Assembly: GCA_016858145.1 (NCBI GenBank)
Contig: JAEHOE010000130.1
Location: forward strand, 62,001 to 126,000
Direction: 5' to 3'
Length of the DNA: 64,000 nt
Source: Edaphochlamys debaryana
Lineage: Eukaryota > Chlorophyta > Chlorophyceae > Chlamydomonadales
Both the position numbers and the translations under genes were made by a program. This document shows, in pieces, positions 48,202-59,809 of the stretch; the stretch's first letter is position 1; every line of letters begins with the position of its first letter. The notes below the pieces were generated by a model that was not told where the DNA came from, searched no databases, and saw only the letters and a list, made by a program, of their open reading frames with translations.

Positions 48202-51026
48202 CTATACCCTGTCCACCAGCACGCCCTCGTCCGGCTTGAGCTCCGAGGTGCCCGAGGGGTCGTGCACGATCCAGGTCCAGGGCTTCTCAACGTCCAGCAG
48301 GATGTTGAGCTGGGGGGGGGGGGCGAAAGAGGGGGGGCCGGGAGGGGGGAAGGCTGTCAGGGATGGAGGGGCAAGCTGTCGAGTCAGGTTCTAGCGTCCA
48401 GCAGGATGCTGAGCTGGATGTGTGGATGTGGGGAGGTGACGGGCGCGATGCGGGAGGGATCAGGAAGGTGCCGAGGCGCACCCCCCGCACGCGGCCCTCT
48501 GGCTGCCCCCGCTGCGCTCGCTCGCCGCGCTTCCCTCGGCCCCCCCCCCTCCCCTCCCCCCAGGCCCACCCGCAACCCCCGCCCACCTGCTCCACGGTCC
48601 ACATGATCTTCTCCGCCACGTCAGCCGGCATGGACGAGCGGGTGGAGGAGACGTAGTTGCCCAGGTTGAAGATCGACTGGGGGGGGAGAGGGGGGAAGGA
48701 AAGGGGGAAAGGAGGGGCGGGTTAGAGAGGTTGGGGCAGGAAGGGCGGCCTGCAATGCAGGGGGGCATGCCCCGGGCAGAAGCCCCTGAGTCACGCCATG
48801 CCCCGATCCCACACTCCCCCTTGCCGAGGTTCCCCGCCGAGGCCCCCGCCCCCACCTGGGCGATGTGGTTGTAGATCGAGTCAATGTGCTTCTTGCCTGG
48901 GGGCAGGGAGTAGAGGAGGGAGCGGCGTGACCGCGCGAGGCAAGCGCTCGTAGGCCTGCCCCTCCCCCTGTTTACCTCTTCCCCCTTTCCCATTCCCTCT
49001 TACTCATCCTCCCCAATGGCCCCCTTGCTCCCCCCTGCCCCCCCCCACCGTCCGCCGAGATCTCGAACTCCAGCTCGGGGATCTCCACCCGCGCGTGCGG
49101 GCTCTTGAGGCACACGCGCCACAGGTCGGAGCGGTTCTGAATGGTCAGGGTCTGGCGGGTGGCCACCCACTGATCGCGGGGGGGCTCGGGCGTGATCTAG
49201 GGGGGGGGATGGGAGGAGAGGACGGGTTGAGGGACGGGGTAGGAGTTGAGGAACGGGGAAGAGACTTTTCAGATCTCCTCGCAACCGCAACCGGGAGCTC
49301 CCGGGCGGGCCTTGACACACCCCTCCAGCCCCCGGCCGCCTCCCTCGACGTCCCCCCAGCCCGCCTGCCCGGAGGTCACTTCAAGGCCAACCCAAGCGGG
49401 CCTCTCCTCCCTTCCCGCAAGACCCCAGAGGGACCCCCCCACCCTCCTCCCCCACCCCAACCCCCCAACCCCACCACCTGGCCGTACAAATTGCCCCCCT
49501 TTTCCCCCAAGCCGCCCGCCCGCCGACCCCCCCGTGCCCCACCTCAACGTTCCAAGCCCGGCTAACCCCCCCCCCCAACACACACCTGGAAGTAGAACTT
49601 GCCGTCCTGCTCCTTCTTCACGATGCGGGGCAGCTTGTCGAGGAAGTCGTTGAAGGAGCCGCCCAGGGCGTCCTCGAACCTGGCAGTTGGGCGGTTGGCG
49701 GTTGTTGGTTGGCAGTTAGCGAGCCCGACGTGCCGCCGGAGCCCCTCACCACCGTCCAGTCTTGTTCCCCGGCCTGCCCCTTCATTGCCCCAGGCGTGTC
49801 TCTGTTCCGTGTCCCCGCGGCGCAGCCAGTGCTCGGCCCCTCCGCCCCCGCCCCCCAGGCCCCCGCCCCCGCCCCAAGTCTTCCCTCGCCACCCCTTCGC
49901 ACCCTTACGACTCCCCTCCTCCGCAGTCCCTCCCGTTGACCCTACCGCCCCCCCCCCCCCATGCTCACGCAGCCTTGTCCTCGTACCCCAGGTCCTTCCC
50001 CCCCCTTTCCCCCCGCTCACCCTCCGCCCTCGCCCGCGGTCTCCCCCCTCGCCTCGTGCCTCACCCCCCCCCCCCCCACACACACACACGTCAGCCCCAG
50101 CCCCCCCCCCCCACACACACCTAACACGGGCATACCCTCGCACCCAGGGCCACTCCTCGTCCCTCTGCCTACTGCCTACTGCCCCCTACTCTGCCTACCG
50201 CCTACTGCCCCTAGGTCCCCCCAGCCCCCCCCCAGCCCCCCTACAGATCCCCCCCCCAAACCCCCTCAGGACCCCCGCAGGCCCCCCCCTCAGACCCCCC
50301 AGAGCCCCCCCTCAGACCCCCCCTCAAACCCGCCCTCAGACCCCCCCTGCAGACCTCCCTGACCGCCCCCCAGACCCCCCAACGCCTACCCCTCCCGCGC
50401 TTACTCGGCCATGTCCTCATAGCCCAGGTCCTCCCGCAGCGCCTCGCCTATCCCGTGCACCGGCAGCCACTCGATGCCCGAGGGGCCCTCGTCGTTGACC
50501 GTGAACATCTGCCACATGTTCTCCAGCTCGGTCACCTGAGGGAAGGTGAGGGAAGGTGAGGTGAGGGAAGAGGGAAGAGTGAGGGGGGAGGCCAGCGGTT
50601 GGGGAAGGTGACGGAAGGTGTTGGGGTGGTGCCGTGGTGGTGGTGATGTGGGGGGGGGGGAGGGAGGCGGGGGGGGGGGCAGACAGAAGAGGTGGTGCCT
50701 GTCAGCCGTCATAGAATCCCTTGAGGTAGGTGTACTGGGGTGGGCCTTGCGAATCGCCCTGGCGAGCCCATAGTATGCTTGTCCGCGCGTTCGGGCCGGT
50801 TTGGGGCTATGACGGCGCCCGCAGGCGCCTCCGCACTCCCCGGGCACACCCGCCCCTCCCCCAGCGCAGCAATTGGTCCGTTCTGTCTCCCCTCCCCAAA
50901 GCCCAAGACGTTGCTTCCCGACTGCTCGCGACCGGGACCAGGACGCCGTGTGCTCACCAGTCGGTCCATCTCCTGGTGGGAGAGGTCAATCTTGGTGGAC
51001 TCCAACGTCTGCATTGGGCCGACCAT
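48202..51026 (-). CDS. Small protein with ZPR1 C-terminal-domain-like region, 7 exons, 226 aa
   Basis: Exons: 51026-50958, 50535-50405, 49679-49586, 49196-49049, 48896-48856, 48676-48587 and 48309-48202; all GT-AG, phases close, stop TAG. The second half reads QTLTIQNRSDLWRVCLKS, then VEIPELEFEIS, then LNILLDVEKPWTWIVHDPSG. This is the pattern of the beta-domain at the end of ZPR1 zinc-finger proteins (IPELE, later PWTLIxDD). The four-cysteine zinc fingers of ZPR1 are absent, as is its YxRTxxQNxxLG tail. The first half (EWLPVHGIGEALREDLGYED, FEDALGGSFNDFLDKLP) matches nothing I can name. ZPR1 binds eEF1A and helps its folding, but whether this gene does so is open. The start is the first Met; a second, at codon 5, is also possible. 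Introns are strongly G-rich on the sense strand. Confidence 0.7.
49700..50400 (-). repeat. Extremely G-rich intron (C-rich on the plus strand)
   Basis: The intron between exons 2 and 3 of the ZPR1-like gene has many runs of 6 to 13 C on the plus strand, CA dinucleotide runs near 50080 and 50115, and an imperfect CCCCCCTCAGAC repeat near 50270-50345. The sense strand is therefore rich in potential G-quadruplexes. Confidence 0.8.
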
Positions 51027-54000
51027 TTGTACCGCTGCCTCTGGGTACTTCGCAGTCGGGCTGGGTCCCAGCGCTCGCGCGCTGAACAGACGTGATGGGG
51101 ATTCTGTGCGGTGCTGGACTTGCGGCGCGGTTCTGATGCCTGCAAGCTTTGCTATAAGCTACGCAAGCAGTCGTGCCACGGGTAGGGACCAGTGGTGTGT
51201 GCAGTGTTTTGCGTCGGCGCTGAAAGGTATTACTTGCGGCGGCGAAGTTGAGGTGCTTGCTAGTGTTTAACGGTGGAGGGTCACAGTTGCTTTATAGGCT
51301 TGACAATGCGCTTGTTGAAAGAGCTGCTGGCTCTTCCCTATTGGCTCGGCATCCACGTTTGCGTTCTCGAACCCGCTGGAAGCACTGGAAGCCCCGCGCA
51401 ACCCCGCGCAACCCCGCGCAGCTTCAACAGCCACAGCAATGCCCCCCGCGCTCTTTTAACGAGAGCCTGTGACAGTCCCACGCTGCGAACCTTGGGTCAC
51501 GTCGTCGGCGAGCCAAAAACCCAAAAACCAGTCGGTCCATCAGGCCCATCTGGGCATGGCGGGGCGCTTGCGGGCATGGAAAGTACCACGATGTCCTACT
51601 TAGCCCGTGGCTACCTGAAACTATGTTCGGTGACAGATAGCTCGCGACCATTTGCGCTCCCACACAGGACGCCGGACATTACTGCCCACACACATCCGCG
51701 ACACCGCCAAGTGGGGCCGGGGTGAAAGCCACTGATGTGTCACACATGTCGCAACCTGCTAGCTGGCGCGTTCATCCCCTCGCGAAGTAACCAGATCCGC
51801 ACGGGGAAGCCCGCTGGGGCGCTGTCAGGGGCGCGGGAGCCGGGTCACACTTATGCTGCTGTGGTACGGTCGCCAGGATGGAACGCGCGGTCGTGCACGA
51901 CCTCGCCATAGGTGCATGTGAAAGTCGCAGCCCCCGCCTCAGGTGCCTCCGCGAGGCAGGAAACGGCATGCCATCCCACGGCATGGGCACAGGATCCGTT
52001 TCTCGTTGATTGCCGCCCGCCCATAGCACAGCCCTGTGGCCTGAGCGGCTTAACGCTTTCAACACTCCCTTCTGTCAGTTGTAACATAGAGACGCCATCA
52101 AGGCGTCGCTACGATACACGACCAACACATCCCGAACTCCCGAAATTTTTATCATCAGCAACGCATGCTCGCCACAACTCTAACACGAATGTAACCCTTA
52201 GGGCGCATCGAGGGGCGCCAGTCTCGCTGCAGCGGACTAGCCGGCCACAATGCACCGGCATGAAACTACGTTTCGCCTTGACCCGTCGGGGTCGCCAGCT
52301 GAAGCCCAGTTGCGGTAAGGGCATGAACCTGCACCGTTTCGGACGAAACTATTGGCTGTCAGCTAGGCTAGCGTTTGGTCGAGACCGCCCGGACTGCAGG
52401 CATGTGCCCGCGCAGCGTCCCTTCCCGAGGAGACCCCCAACTTTTACAGAGCGCCTTGCCCTGGTCGGTCGGTCTAGCTGTCCGTGAAGTCAATACCCCC
52501 CTCGAGATGCGGGGGGACAATGATGGCGTAAAACCATCCGATATGTGGAAAGGTCCCACCTGGTCCCAGCCACGAACACTTTTAATGAGTGGCCCCCAGG
52601 GGCCCCACGCGTTCCCCCGCTGCCTCCTTAGTCATGCTTCATACCTCCTGCTTTGTACCCCCTACCCTCCCTGCGTCACGACGCCACTCTTTTGACCTCT
52701 CCTGGCCTCCTCTGACGTCTGTGCCCCTTGCTGCTCTGCCTCTCCCAGCCCATGTTTCAGGCAAGCGACGGCCCATGCCAGACGGGTGCCTCCGGAGCCA
52801 TCGTCACTCCACCATGCTCCCTCCCGTCGACACCGTATGCAGCCCAGCAGAGGCGTGAGCCGCTGAGCCCTCAAGCTCCGCCATCCTAGAGCTCATCCGC
52901 GTCCGGCTTCCCGTCAGTCCCGTCTACGGTGCAAGGGATGAGCGGTACGGAGCTGCGGCGGCGACGAGGATGCGGAGGGCGGCTGTCACGGCAATACCAA
53001 GGGAGGAGACGCCTGCGGGCGCAGATGAGGCCGGGCAGAAACCGAGTGCAACCAGAACATGAGGTTACGGCACCCTCGTGAACGAGGCGCGGCGTGTGGA
53101 TGCCCGCCCCTTCACGGCCAGCGGCCAGGCCCACCTCGTCTGGACGCCGACACGCACGCCAAAGCGGGAGCTGCATACCTTTGACGCGAGCCTCCTTTAG
53201 GTCTGGGCCGCCTTCCGGCATTGAGCCTGCGCTGCAGCCCGCCCGGCCGGAGGGCAAGGCGAGCGGCAGAGGGCGGTGCACGTTCGGGGCGGCGCCACGC
53301 GCCTTCGGGCATGCGAGGCAAGACGGCGTGTTGGAGGCTCGCGGACTTGAGGAGCTCCCCGCCTAGCGTACTTTGGCAGTTTACTTGCGGCATGTCGTCA
53401 GGTTGGGATGGTTTCTAAGGGCTGGTGGGTTGCACGTGATCACGCCGGGGACGCGCACGGTCCCATACAAATGAACAGCTGGGGCGGGCCCGGGGTCTGC
53501 GGCTGCATTGGCCTCGGACACGGGTCCTGCCTGGGGCGTTGTTCGCAACGTACGCACAAGCGAGCAACGCCATGGTGTGGGGACTCTTCGAGCCCCAGTA
53601 GTGATCAATACGCACGCCTCTAGGCGGTGTCGGTACGTTATCGGAATTGTCATCTCATTCTCATATCATGCGGTTGGGAGCATGGCCGCCCTTTCGGGCC
53701 TGTTTCTCGGCTGCCGTCCTGACGTGTTCCCTAGGAGTCTGGCTCACGTACGGGAATCCCTGGGTCTTGGCGCTATTTATTCCATGTTCACGTATTCGGT
53801 TCGTGCGGGTGTCACAGTATGGGAGTGCACCCACTGCGGGTGGGGCAGGCCCGGCACATGTCGGGTTTTGGAAGGGAGTGCAGGGTACTGGGCCGACGGC
53901 AACACGGCAGGACGGCACGGCAGTGCTAAGGACGGCTATGCTAGGAGGAAGCGGGTGTCTTTGAGCGGCCGCGGGTCAATCGATCATACACGCAAGAATT

Positions 54001-56036
54001 CGGGAACGGCTGGGGCGTCCGTGGTGACCAGCCCTGCGGCTGCTGGCAGCTGGCACGGACTGCCTAGGAGCGCAGTTCACAACGCACGCACTTTCGGGGA
54101 TCATCAACTTTCGGGGATCATCATTATTTCAAGCATTTGCCATTCAGCATGATACTGTAGCCACTCTGGCTTGCTGCGTGCAGGTTGAGTGAGGGGCTGG
54201 GTACTGGGAATTGCGCCTTTGGTGCACTGAGGACAGATGATGCACACGGCCTGCCGTACGCCACAGTGCCGTACGTCCCCAGCGAAAGGGCGCGCGCCTG
54301 AGGATGTGGCGGGGCTTCAGCTGACTTCAGCGGTGCTTTCGGGGTCTGCTAAATGTGGACTGCGGGCTTGCGCTCGGGGCACTTGGGGAAGTGGTGTGGC
54401 AGGGGACTGAGGGCTTGCTTCGCTGGACCTGAGCAGGGCTTTGCACTGATGGACAGCGGCTTCGTCCTTCGTTACTATCGACTTGGCAGCTGGGCAAATG
54501 CCTAAGCTGCCAGCTGTGCGGATGGGTGGTTTTGTGCTTTGGGTTGTGCGCGAGCGGGCGTCCGGGGGAGGAGGGGTCTACCGTCGTGGTATCAAGGGGG
54601 GGCCTGATGGGCTGGATGCCACGCGCTGCCTTGCGTCAGCACGCATGCCAGGGAGCGCCGCGCCCTCCCGGGTGAGGGCCGTGAATGCCCTGTGACCCCG
54701 AGACTTTGCGCGGAAGCTTTGTTGAGGGCGTGAGCCCGCGGGCTGTGCCGAGGGGCCGAGGGGCCGTTCAGGTGCCGTTTGGGCACTGATGTAACTCACT
54801 CACTCGCTCGGTGCGGGCACTGGCTGTGAAGTGTTGTCGGTGGACGCTAGGGCGAGAGCGTCGGGGGGGGAGCTATGGACTGGGAGGTGGGCGGGTGGTG
54901 GGAAGGTAGAGAGGGCGTGGAGGCTCGGGCTCGCCTCCTGGCGTTCTGGGGCCCTCGGGGGTTGTTTATGCCAGAGCATTGAGGCAAAGGGAAATCGGTG
55001 TGAGAGGGCGAACGGGCTCTGCTCTGCTCCGTGTGTGTGGCACTCGTGTCCGCGAGGGCACGGGGACGCAAGGGTGCCTTCGTGCGAGGGCGTCACGTCG
55101 TCGTGTAGGCATACGGTATGCCCCTTCGGACCAAGCGGCCTTTGCGCTAGCGACATCCAGCATGGGCCCCGGTCTGCGGACGCAGTCCTTAGGCGCCGCG
55201 TTCTCTGCGGCATCCATCCTTTCACTCAGTATCCTCCCCGCATGCCTCTCCGCAAGATTCAAGCGAGCCCCGTTGCTTGTGTGTGTGCTACACGGGGGCT
55301 ATGTCCTCCAACCGGCCTTTCCCCCGATATGCGCTGGCATCGCCTTACACGCCAGGCGCCATAGCCAGGCACCGCGGCCCCACCGCCGCTGCACCGAGCC
55401 CCCAGGGGTGCCGCGGCTTCTCCAGTCCCGAGGCCACACTGCATCCACCCATCCCGCTCGCCAAGCCAACTGCACCTGCTCACGTGAGTCCCAATACCTC
55501 CGAGCGCTTTGCTCGCCCGCCAGGGAAAAAGGTCAGGCACCTCAGGCGCCCCGAAACTGTGTCAACCGTGTCCTCCTCTGCCCGTTCGCCGGGCGCTGAT
55601 CGCCGATGACACCGAATCTCTCTACCCGCTTCCCCGTCTGGCCGCCCCCACAAACACACCGAGTCCTCGCTAGCCTACCCCCACCTGCCACGCGATTGGT
55701 CCGACTCCCACCTCCCTAGACGGCCGTCGGCCAGAAGCCACGTCCGCATGCAGACATCCCACCAACCCCGCATCCACCCCTCCCCAAGCTGCGGCCCCCG
55801 CTCAGCCCGCCGCTAATGCTCCAGAGCGCTCCGCTCCCCGCCGCTCTCCTCCGCAGGGCCAGGGCGACCGAGGCTTCCATCCCAACGCTGCAGCATCCGC
55901 TCCAGCCATCGCCCAGGCTCCAGCGGGGTCCCCAGGCCCCGCTCCACTCCCGGTGGCTCCCTCTTCAGGGCCAGGCCGCCGGAGGCCCCCGCTACCATGC
56001 GACGGCCGCTGGCTCCGCTCAGGCCGTCGCAGCCGC
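51027..56036. other. Long gene-poor stretch
   Basis: No gene recognised over 5 kb. A plus-strand frame just beyond the ZPR1-like start (51100-51270) has CWTCG and WCVQC, a possible zinc-ribbon remnant of a mobile element, but its ends are unclear. Other open frames (for example 53647-53964, 54979-55599) lack motifs and splice context. The right end is likely 3' UTR of the P450 fragment. Confidence 0.4.
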
Positions 56037-56553
56037 TCAGGCCGCCGCCAGGGCCGCGGGGGCCACCGCGGGCTTGCGCTCCTTGAGTGTCATGTAGAGG
56101 CCGTTGGTGGTGTGGATGGTGGCGCCGGTGGTCATGCCGATCTGGGTCGGGGGGGGGGGTCGGGGGGGGGGGGGTTGGAAGGGGGGGAGCGCGTGTGGGT
56201 TTCGGCACGCGTGCGGGCACGGGGGCGAAGAGTGGATGGTGGCGCCAGTGGTCACATGCCGATCTGGGGCGCTGGCGGGTGGAGAAGGCTCGACCAACGG
56301 TTATTGTGGCACGGGTGCATCCTGACTGGCGCGCGATGAAACGCAGCGCCGGGCCAAGGCCTCTACCGCCGCTCGCCCTCCCCTTCCCTACTTTCCCCCC
56401 TCCTGCCCCTCCTGCCCCCCACCCCCCACCTTGTGCCCCTGCACCAGCTCGAAGTCAAACTGCTTGATGAGCACCGTGAGGGCCACCACGGCCTCCATGA
56501 GCGCGAACTGGTCCCCCACGCACTTGCGGGGGCCGCCGGAGAAGGGGATGTAC
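56037..56553 (-). pseudogene. Orphan 3' end of a CYP97-type cytochrome P450
   Basis: Two exons, 56553-56430 and 56141-56037 (stop TGA), joined in phase. The first has [20 protein letters not shown], the haem-binding loop with the cysteine ligand; the second has IGMTTGATIHTTNGLYMTLK and a short Ala-rich end. This combination is characteristic of CYP97, the chloroplast carotenoid hydroxylases that act on carotene rings toward lutein and zeaxanthin. The first exon begins in mid-codon, so more exons must have preceded it. Yet the 3.3 kb upstream on this strand shows no ExxR helix, I-helix or other P450 exon, only repeats. It is therefore truncated by a rearrangement or the assembly is broken. If intact elsewhere, the gene would be essential for xanthophyll synthesis. 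Confidence 0.75.
56228..56275 (-). repeat. Partial duplicate of the last P450 exon inside its intron
   Basis: GTGGATGGTGGCGCCAGTGG and CATGCCGATCTGGG here repeat 56111-56145, the start of the last exon with its acceptor. A 2-base insertion breaks the reading frame of this copy. Confidence 0.8.
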
Positions 56554-57036
56554 CTGGGGGGGTGGGGTGGGGGGTGGGGGTGTTCATGGGGTGGGGTGAG
56601 CTCAGCGGTGTTTGAACGAGAGCGACGACAGCAACGTATGGCACGACACGGGTTGGGGGTGGAGGGGTGGGGGTGGACCTTGGGGGGGCTGCAACTAGCG
56701 TCTGACACTCGCGGGCTGGCGCTTGACCCAGGCTTTGGAGCCCCATCCTCTGCCCCCCGCTCCTTTCCGTCCATACGAGCGCCTCCTTCCTCGAACCCTG
56801 CAAACTCTCTTCCCTCCCTCACTTGAACCCAGTGCTGGTAAGATGTTCTTTTCTTTCTTTCCTGAATGGAAAATTATTTACCGGGGTCCAGTCGAAGAAA
56901 TGAGTACCCAGTACCCAGGCATATGGGACCCAGAGAGGGGAAGAACTGCGTACCAAGGCATATGGGATCCAGTGAGGGGGGCTGGCGGCGGAAGAGGCGG
57001 CAAGCCGACACGGACCACGTGAGTACAGTAACAAGG

Positions 57037-57372
57037 CCAGAGCTCTGCCCCTGCTGCCGCCGCCGCCTTCCCCCTCCTCCAGTCTCGGCGGAGCTACGCT
57101 GCACGGCTGAGGTAAACCCGCCAGAGCTCTGCCCCTGCCGCCGCCGCCGCCTCCCCCCTCCTCCAGCCTCGGCGGAGCTGCGCTGCACGGCTGAGGTAAA
57201 CCCGCCAGAGCTCTGCCCCTGCCGCCGCCGCCGCCTCCCCCCTCCTCCAGCCTCGTCGGAGCTGCGCTGCACGGCTGAGGTAAACCCGCCAGAGCTCTGC
57301 CCCTGCCGCCGCCGCCGCCTCCCCCCTCCTCCAGCCTCGTCGGAGCTGCGCTGCACGGCTGAGGTAAACCCT
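57037..57372 (+). repeat. Four tandem 84-bp units, each with splice-like signals
   Basis: Units start at 57037, 57121, 57205 and 57289. Each begins CCAGAGCTCTGCCCCTGC, runs through a GCC repeat into a pyrimidine tract CTCCCCCCTCCTCCAG, then about 29 bases, then GAG followed by GTAAAC. That is an acceptor-exon-donor layout. Since 84 is a multiple of three, the array also stays open in all frames (for example ELRCTAEVNPPELCPC). Units differ by very few substitutions. Confidence 0.9.
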
Positions 57373-57383
57373 AAACCCTATAA
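57366..57383 (-). repeat. Short telomere-like tract
   Basis: TAAACCCTAAACCCTATAAA directly follows the 84-bp array. The last unit's GTAAACCC end itself reads into it, so it may have grown from the array rather than from a telomere. Confidence 0.6.
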
Positions 57384-59718
57384 ATATTGCTATAATGCCC
57401 GCACCGACATACGCATGCCCCAGGGCTGCCCGCCCTGCTCAGCCACACCCATGGCTCCTGCCGCTGCACCTCTCCAGCCCCCTGCGCACCGCAGTGCTGT
57501 CCGAACACGACGTGCCTTCCACAGCAGGCTAGAGCCCTTCTGCTCCTCTTTCCCAAGGGAGCCTGCACTTAATCGTCACATGGTGGGGGGGCTGGAGGAT
57601 GGTGGCGCCTGCTCCTCGCCACCACACACGGCGGTGAGGGACGGCGGCCTAAGTCCGCATGGGAGTAGACTTTTTAGAAAGAGACTTTCGGCCCGTCAGC
57701 AGGGGGCTTCTGGCTGTGAGCGAGCCAGAAGGATTTGGACCTCGGAGGGGGGGTGTTCTGGCTCCACACTGCTGGACATGGGGCACGAGGGGCCAGGGTG
57801 GGACCGAAAGGGCTACGCGGCCTAGCATCTGCACGCGCCGAGGGCCGGAACGCACGTTTGCACCCGGAGGAGAGCATTTGGACCGGCCCCGAACCGGCCA
57901 GAAGGTTTCGGGCCTCGCAGGGGAGGTTTCTGGCTGTCAGCCAGAAGGTCCTGACGGAAGATACCAGCACTGGCCGGCAATCCCGGCATACTCAGCCGTG
58001 CATTATGCACCGTGCATGCCATCCGCCGCCGACTCGGATGTGGGTTGAGCAGAGCTTAACGCCGCATCGTCACCATCGTGTTAGTTCCCCGTAGCAGCTC
58101 CTTCAGAGGCCGAGGGCCACAGAACGCACGAAGGCCAGAACCCTGCCAGCACCCACAAAGGTCAGCAGCGACCCACAAGGCCACAACCCGATACCCATTG
58201 ACTGAGGTGACTCGCTCAGCTCAGCCCTTCTGGCCACACTTGTTGAAGGGATACAACAGCCAACCTCGAACCTTGGCGCCCGCACAGGGCTGTCTTATTA
58301 CGTACAGGGGGCGCTGTCGTACGGCTATACAACGACGTAAAGGTTAGCTTAGGATTATGTTCACTGGGAAAGGGCAACTGCCCAGCTAGTCTTGTGCACA
58401 AGCCGTTCGCTCTTCGCTGCCCGCGTAATGGGCCGGCTGAACGCGGGGCCCAGCAGCCGCAACAGCCATATGCATGCCAAACCTGCCCTCCACGTAAGCC
58501 AGAACATCCGACAAGCGGCTCCTGTTCCATCCCCAGTACACCACCCGCCTGCCGCTCACCACTCATCATTGACCACAAGCTCTGCGCGATGCACCAAACT
58601 GAGGCCGACATGCGCCCAACACGCGTGGGGCAGGAAGGAAGCCGCCCAGCCTCAGCCCTGCCGCAGCCCAAGGCCCGGCAAAACAGGGCGAAGCCAGCTA
58701 ATAGCCATGACCCACAAGCCACGTCCAGAAGTGCACGAAATGGCCAACTCAAGGGGCCATGCGCTCTAAGCTTCGAGTCCCCCTCGGAGCCACTTCCTGC
58801 GCCCTCGCCCAGCCTGAGGGTCCTTGAACTCTTGCCCTCAAACGCGCATGAAACGACACCCAGCTGTCAAGCTAAAACTGATCACCCCTGCCGATAAGTC
58901 CATGCTTCCACCTGCACGCAGGGTACACTTGCTTGCCCTGCCCCCACCGCCAGGTACGCCCAGTACGCCTTCACCTCGACCTCCCAATGTCGGACAAGCA
59001 GAAAGAACAAACAGTACGCACGTGCCGAAACAGCCCGCGCAGCTGCAAAAGGCCCATCACCCTGTAACTGACGCATTAACCTAAGCCGGCTTCCCTGCTG
59101 GGCCCAGATGCGTCGGGTAGCCCGCCCCTTCGCCATTAGCATACATCAACTGGACGTTGCCCCACATCCCAAAGACAGCACGCGGGCTTCTCTCAGGAAC
59201 TGCCCAAGCACCCCCAAGAAATTGCAGTCACCACAGGATTTCTCCAACCCAGCGTCCGCCCCAAAACCTTGCATATGCGAAGCCCATGCTCTAAGGTCTG
59301 CTCTGCCTTGCCTCGAAGCGGCTTTGGTTTGTTGCATGGCAGGAGCACGCCCCCCCCCACAGTATGAAGAGGCAGCCTATGCACAACACCATGCAACCCA
59401 CAAGCGCACTGCGCCGTGGCCCAAGCCTTTATGTACCCCCTTCCCGGGCGCCCCTGAGGTTGTCGGCCCTATCGACAAAGTCGCGCCGCCCCCCCGCCCT
59501 GTCCAAAATGCCCTGCCCAATCTACCCTGCCTGCCCTGTCCCCTCTGCATAGCTTGACCAGCTTCACTCCAGCGCAGGGTATATACCTGCTTACTGCAAC
59601 TGCATGCCAGCGCGGCCCAAGCCGCTCTCCCTCCTTCAGAGGCAGCCCGCAACAGCCCTGCGGCCCTGAGGCAATACCCAGCCACGACACAGTCGCTTTG
59701 CGCCCTGCCCTGCCGCTG

Positions 59719-59757
59719 TCCCTGCCCTGTCCCTGCCCTGTCCCTGCCCTGTCCTGC
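59719..59757 (+). repeat. Tandem CCCTGCCCTGTC repeat
   Basis: About three copies of a 12-bp pyrimidine-rich unit, lying just past the 3' end of the coiled-coil gene. Confidence 0.8.
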
Positions 59758-59809
59758 AGAACAGCCCGCGTCGTGTGCAGCCTCCTCGCCCCGCTGGAGC
59801 CTCCACGCT

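Larger units (their letters stand above)
56554..59809. other. Repeat-rich stretch without recognised gene
   Basis: It contains a duplicated word CAGGCATATGGGACCCAG / AAGGCATATGGGATCCAG (about 56918 and 56952), an 84-bp tandem array, a short telomere-like tract, and near 59719-59757 a tandem CCCTGCCCTGTC repeat. Beyond these nothing was recognised. Confidence 0.45.

Noticed and set aside
51100..51270. CWTCG ... WCVQC zinc-ribbon-like frame
   Set aside because: Suggestive cysteine pairs, but no defined start, splice sites or family; kept only as a remark on the gene-poor stretch.
53647..53964. Plus-strand 105-codon frame with hydrophobic start
   Set aside because: The apparent signal-like segment is not followed by any domain, and the frame ends arbitrarily in gene-poor DNA.
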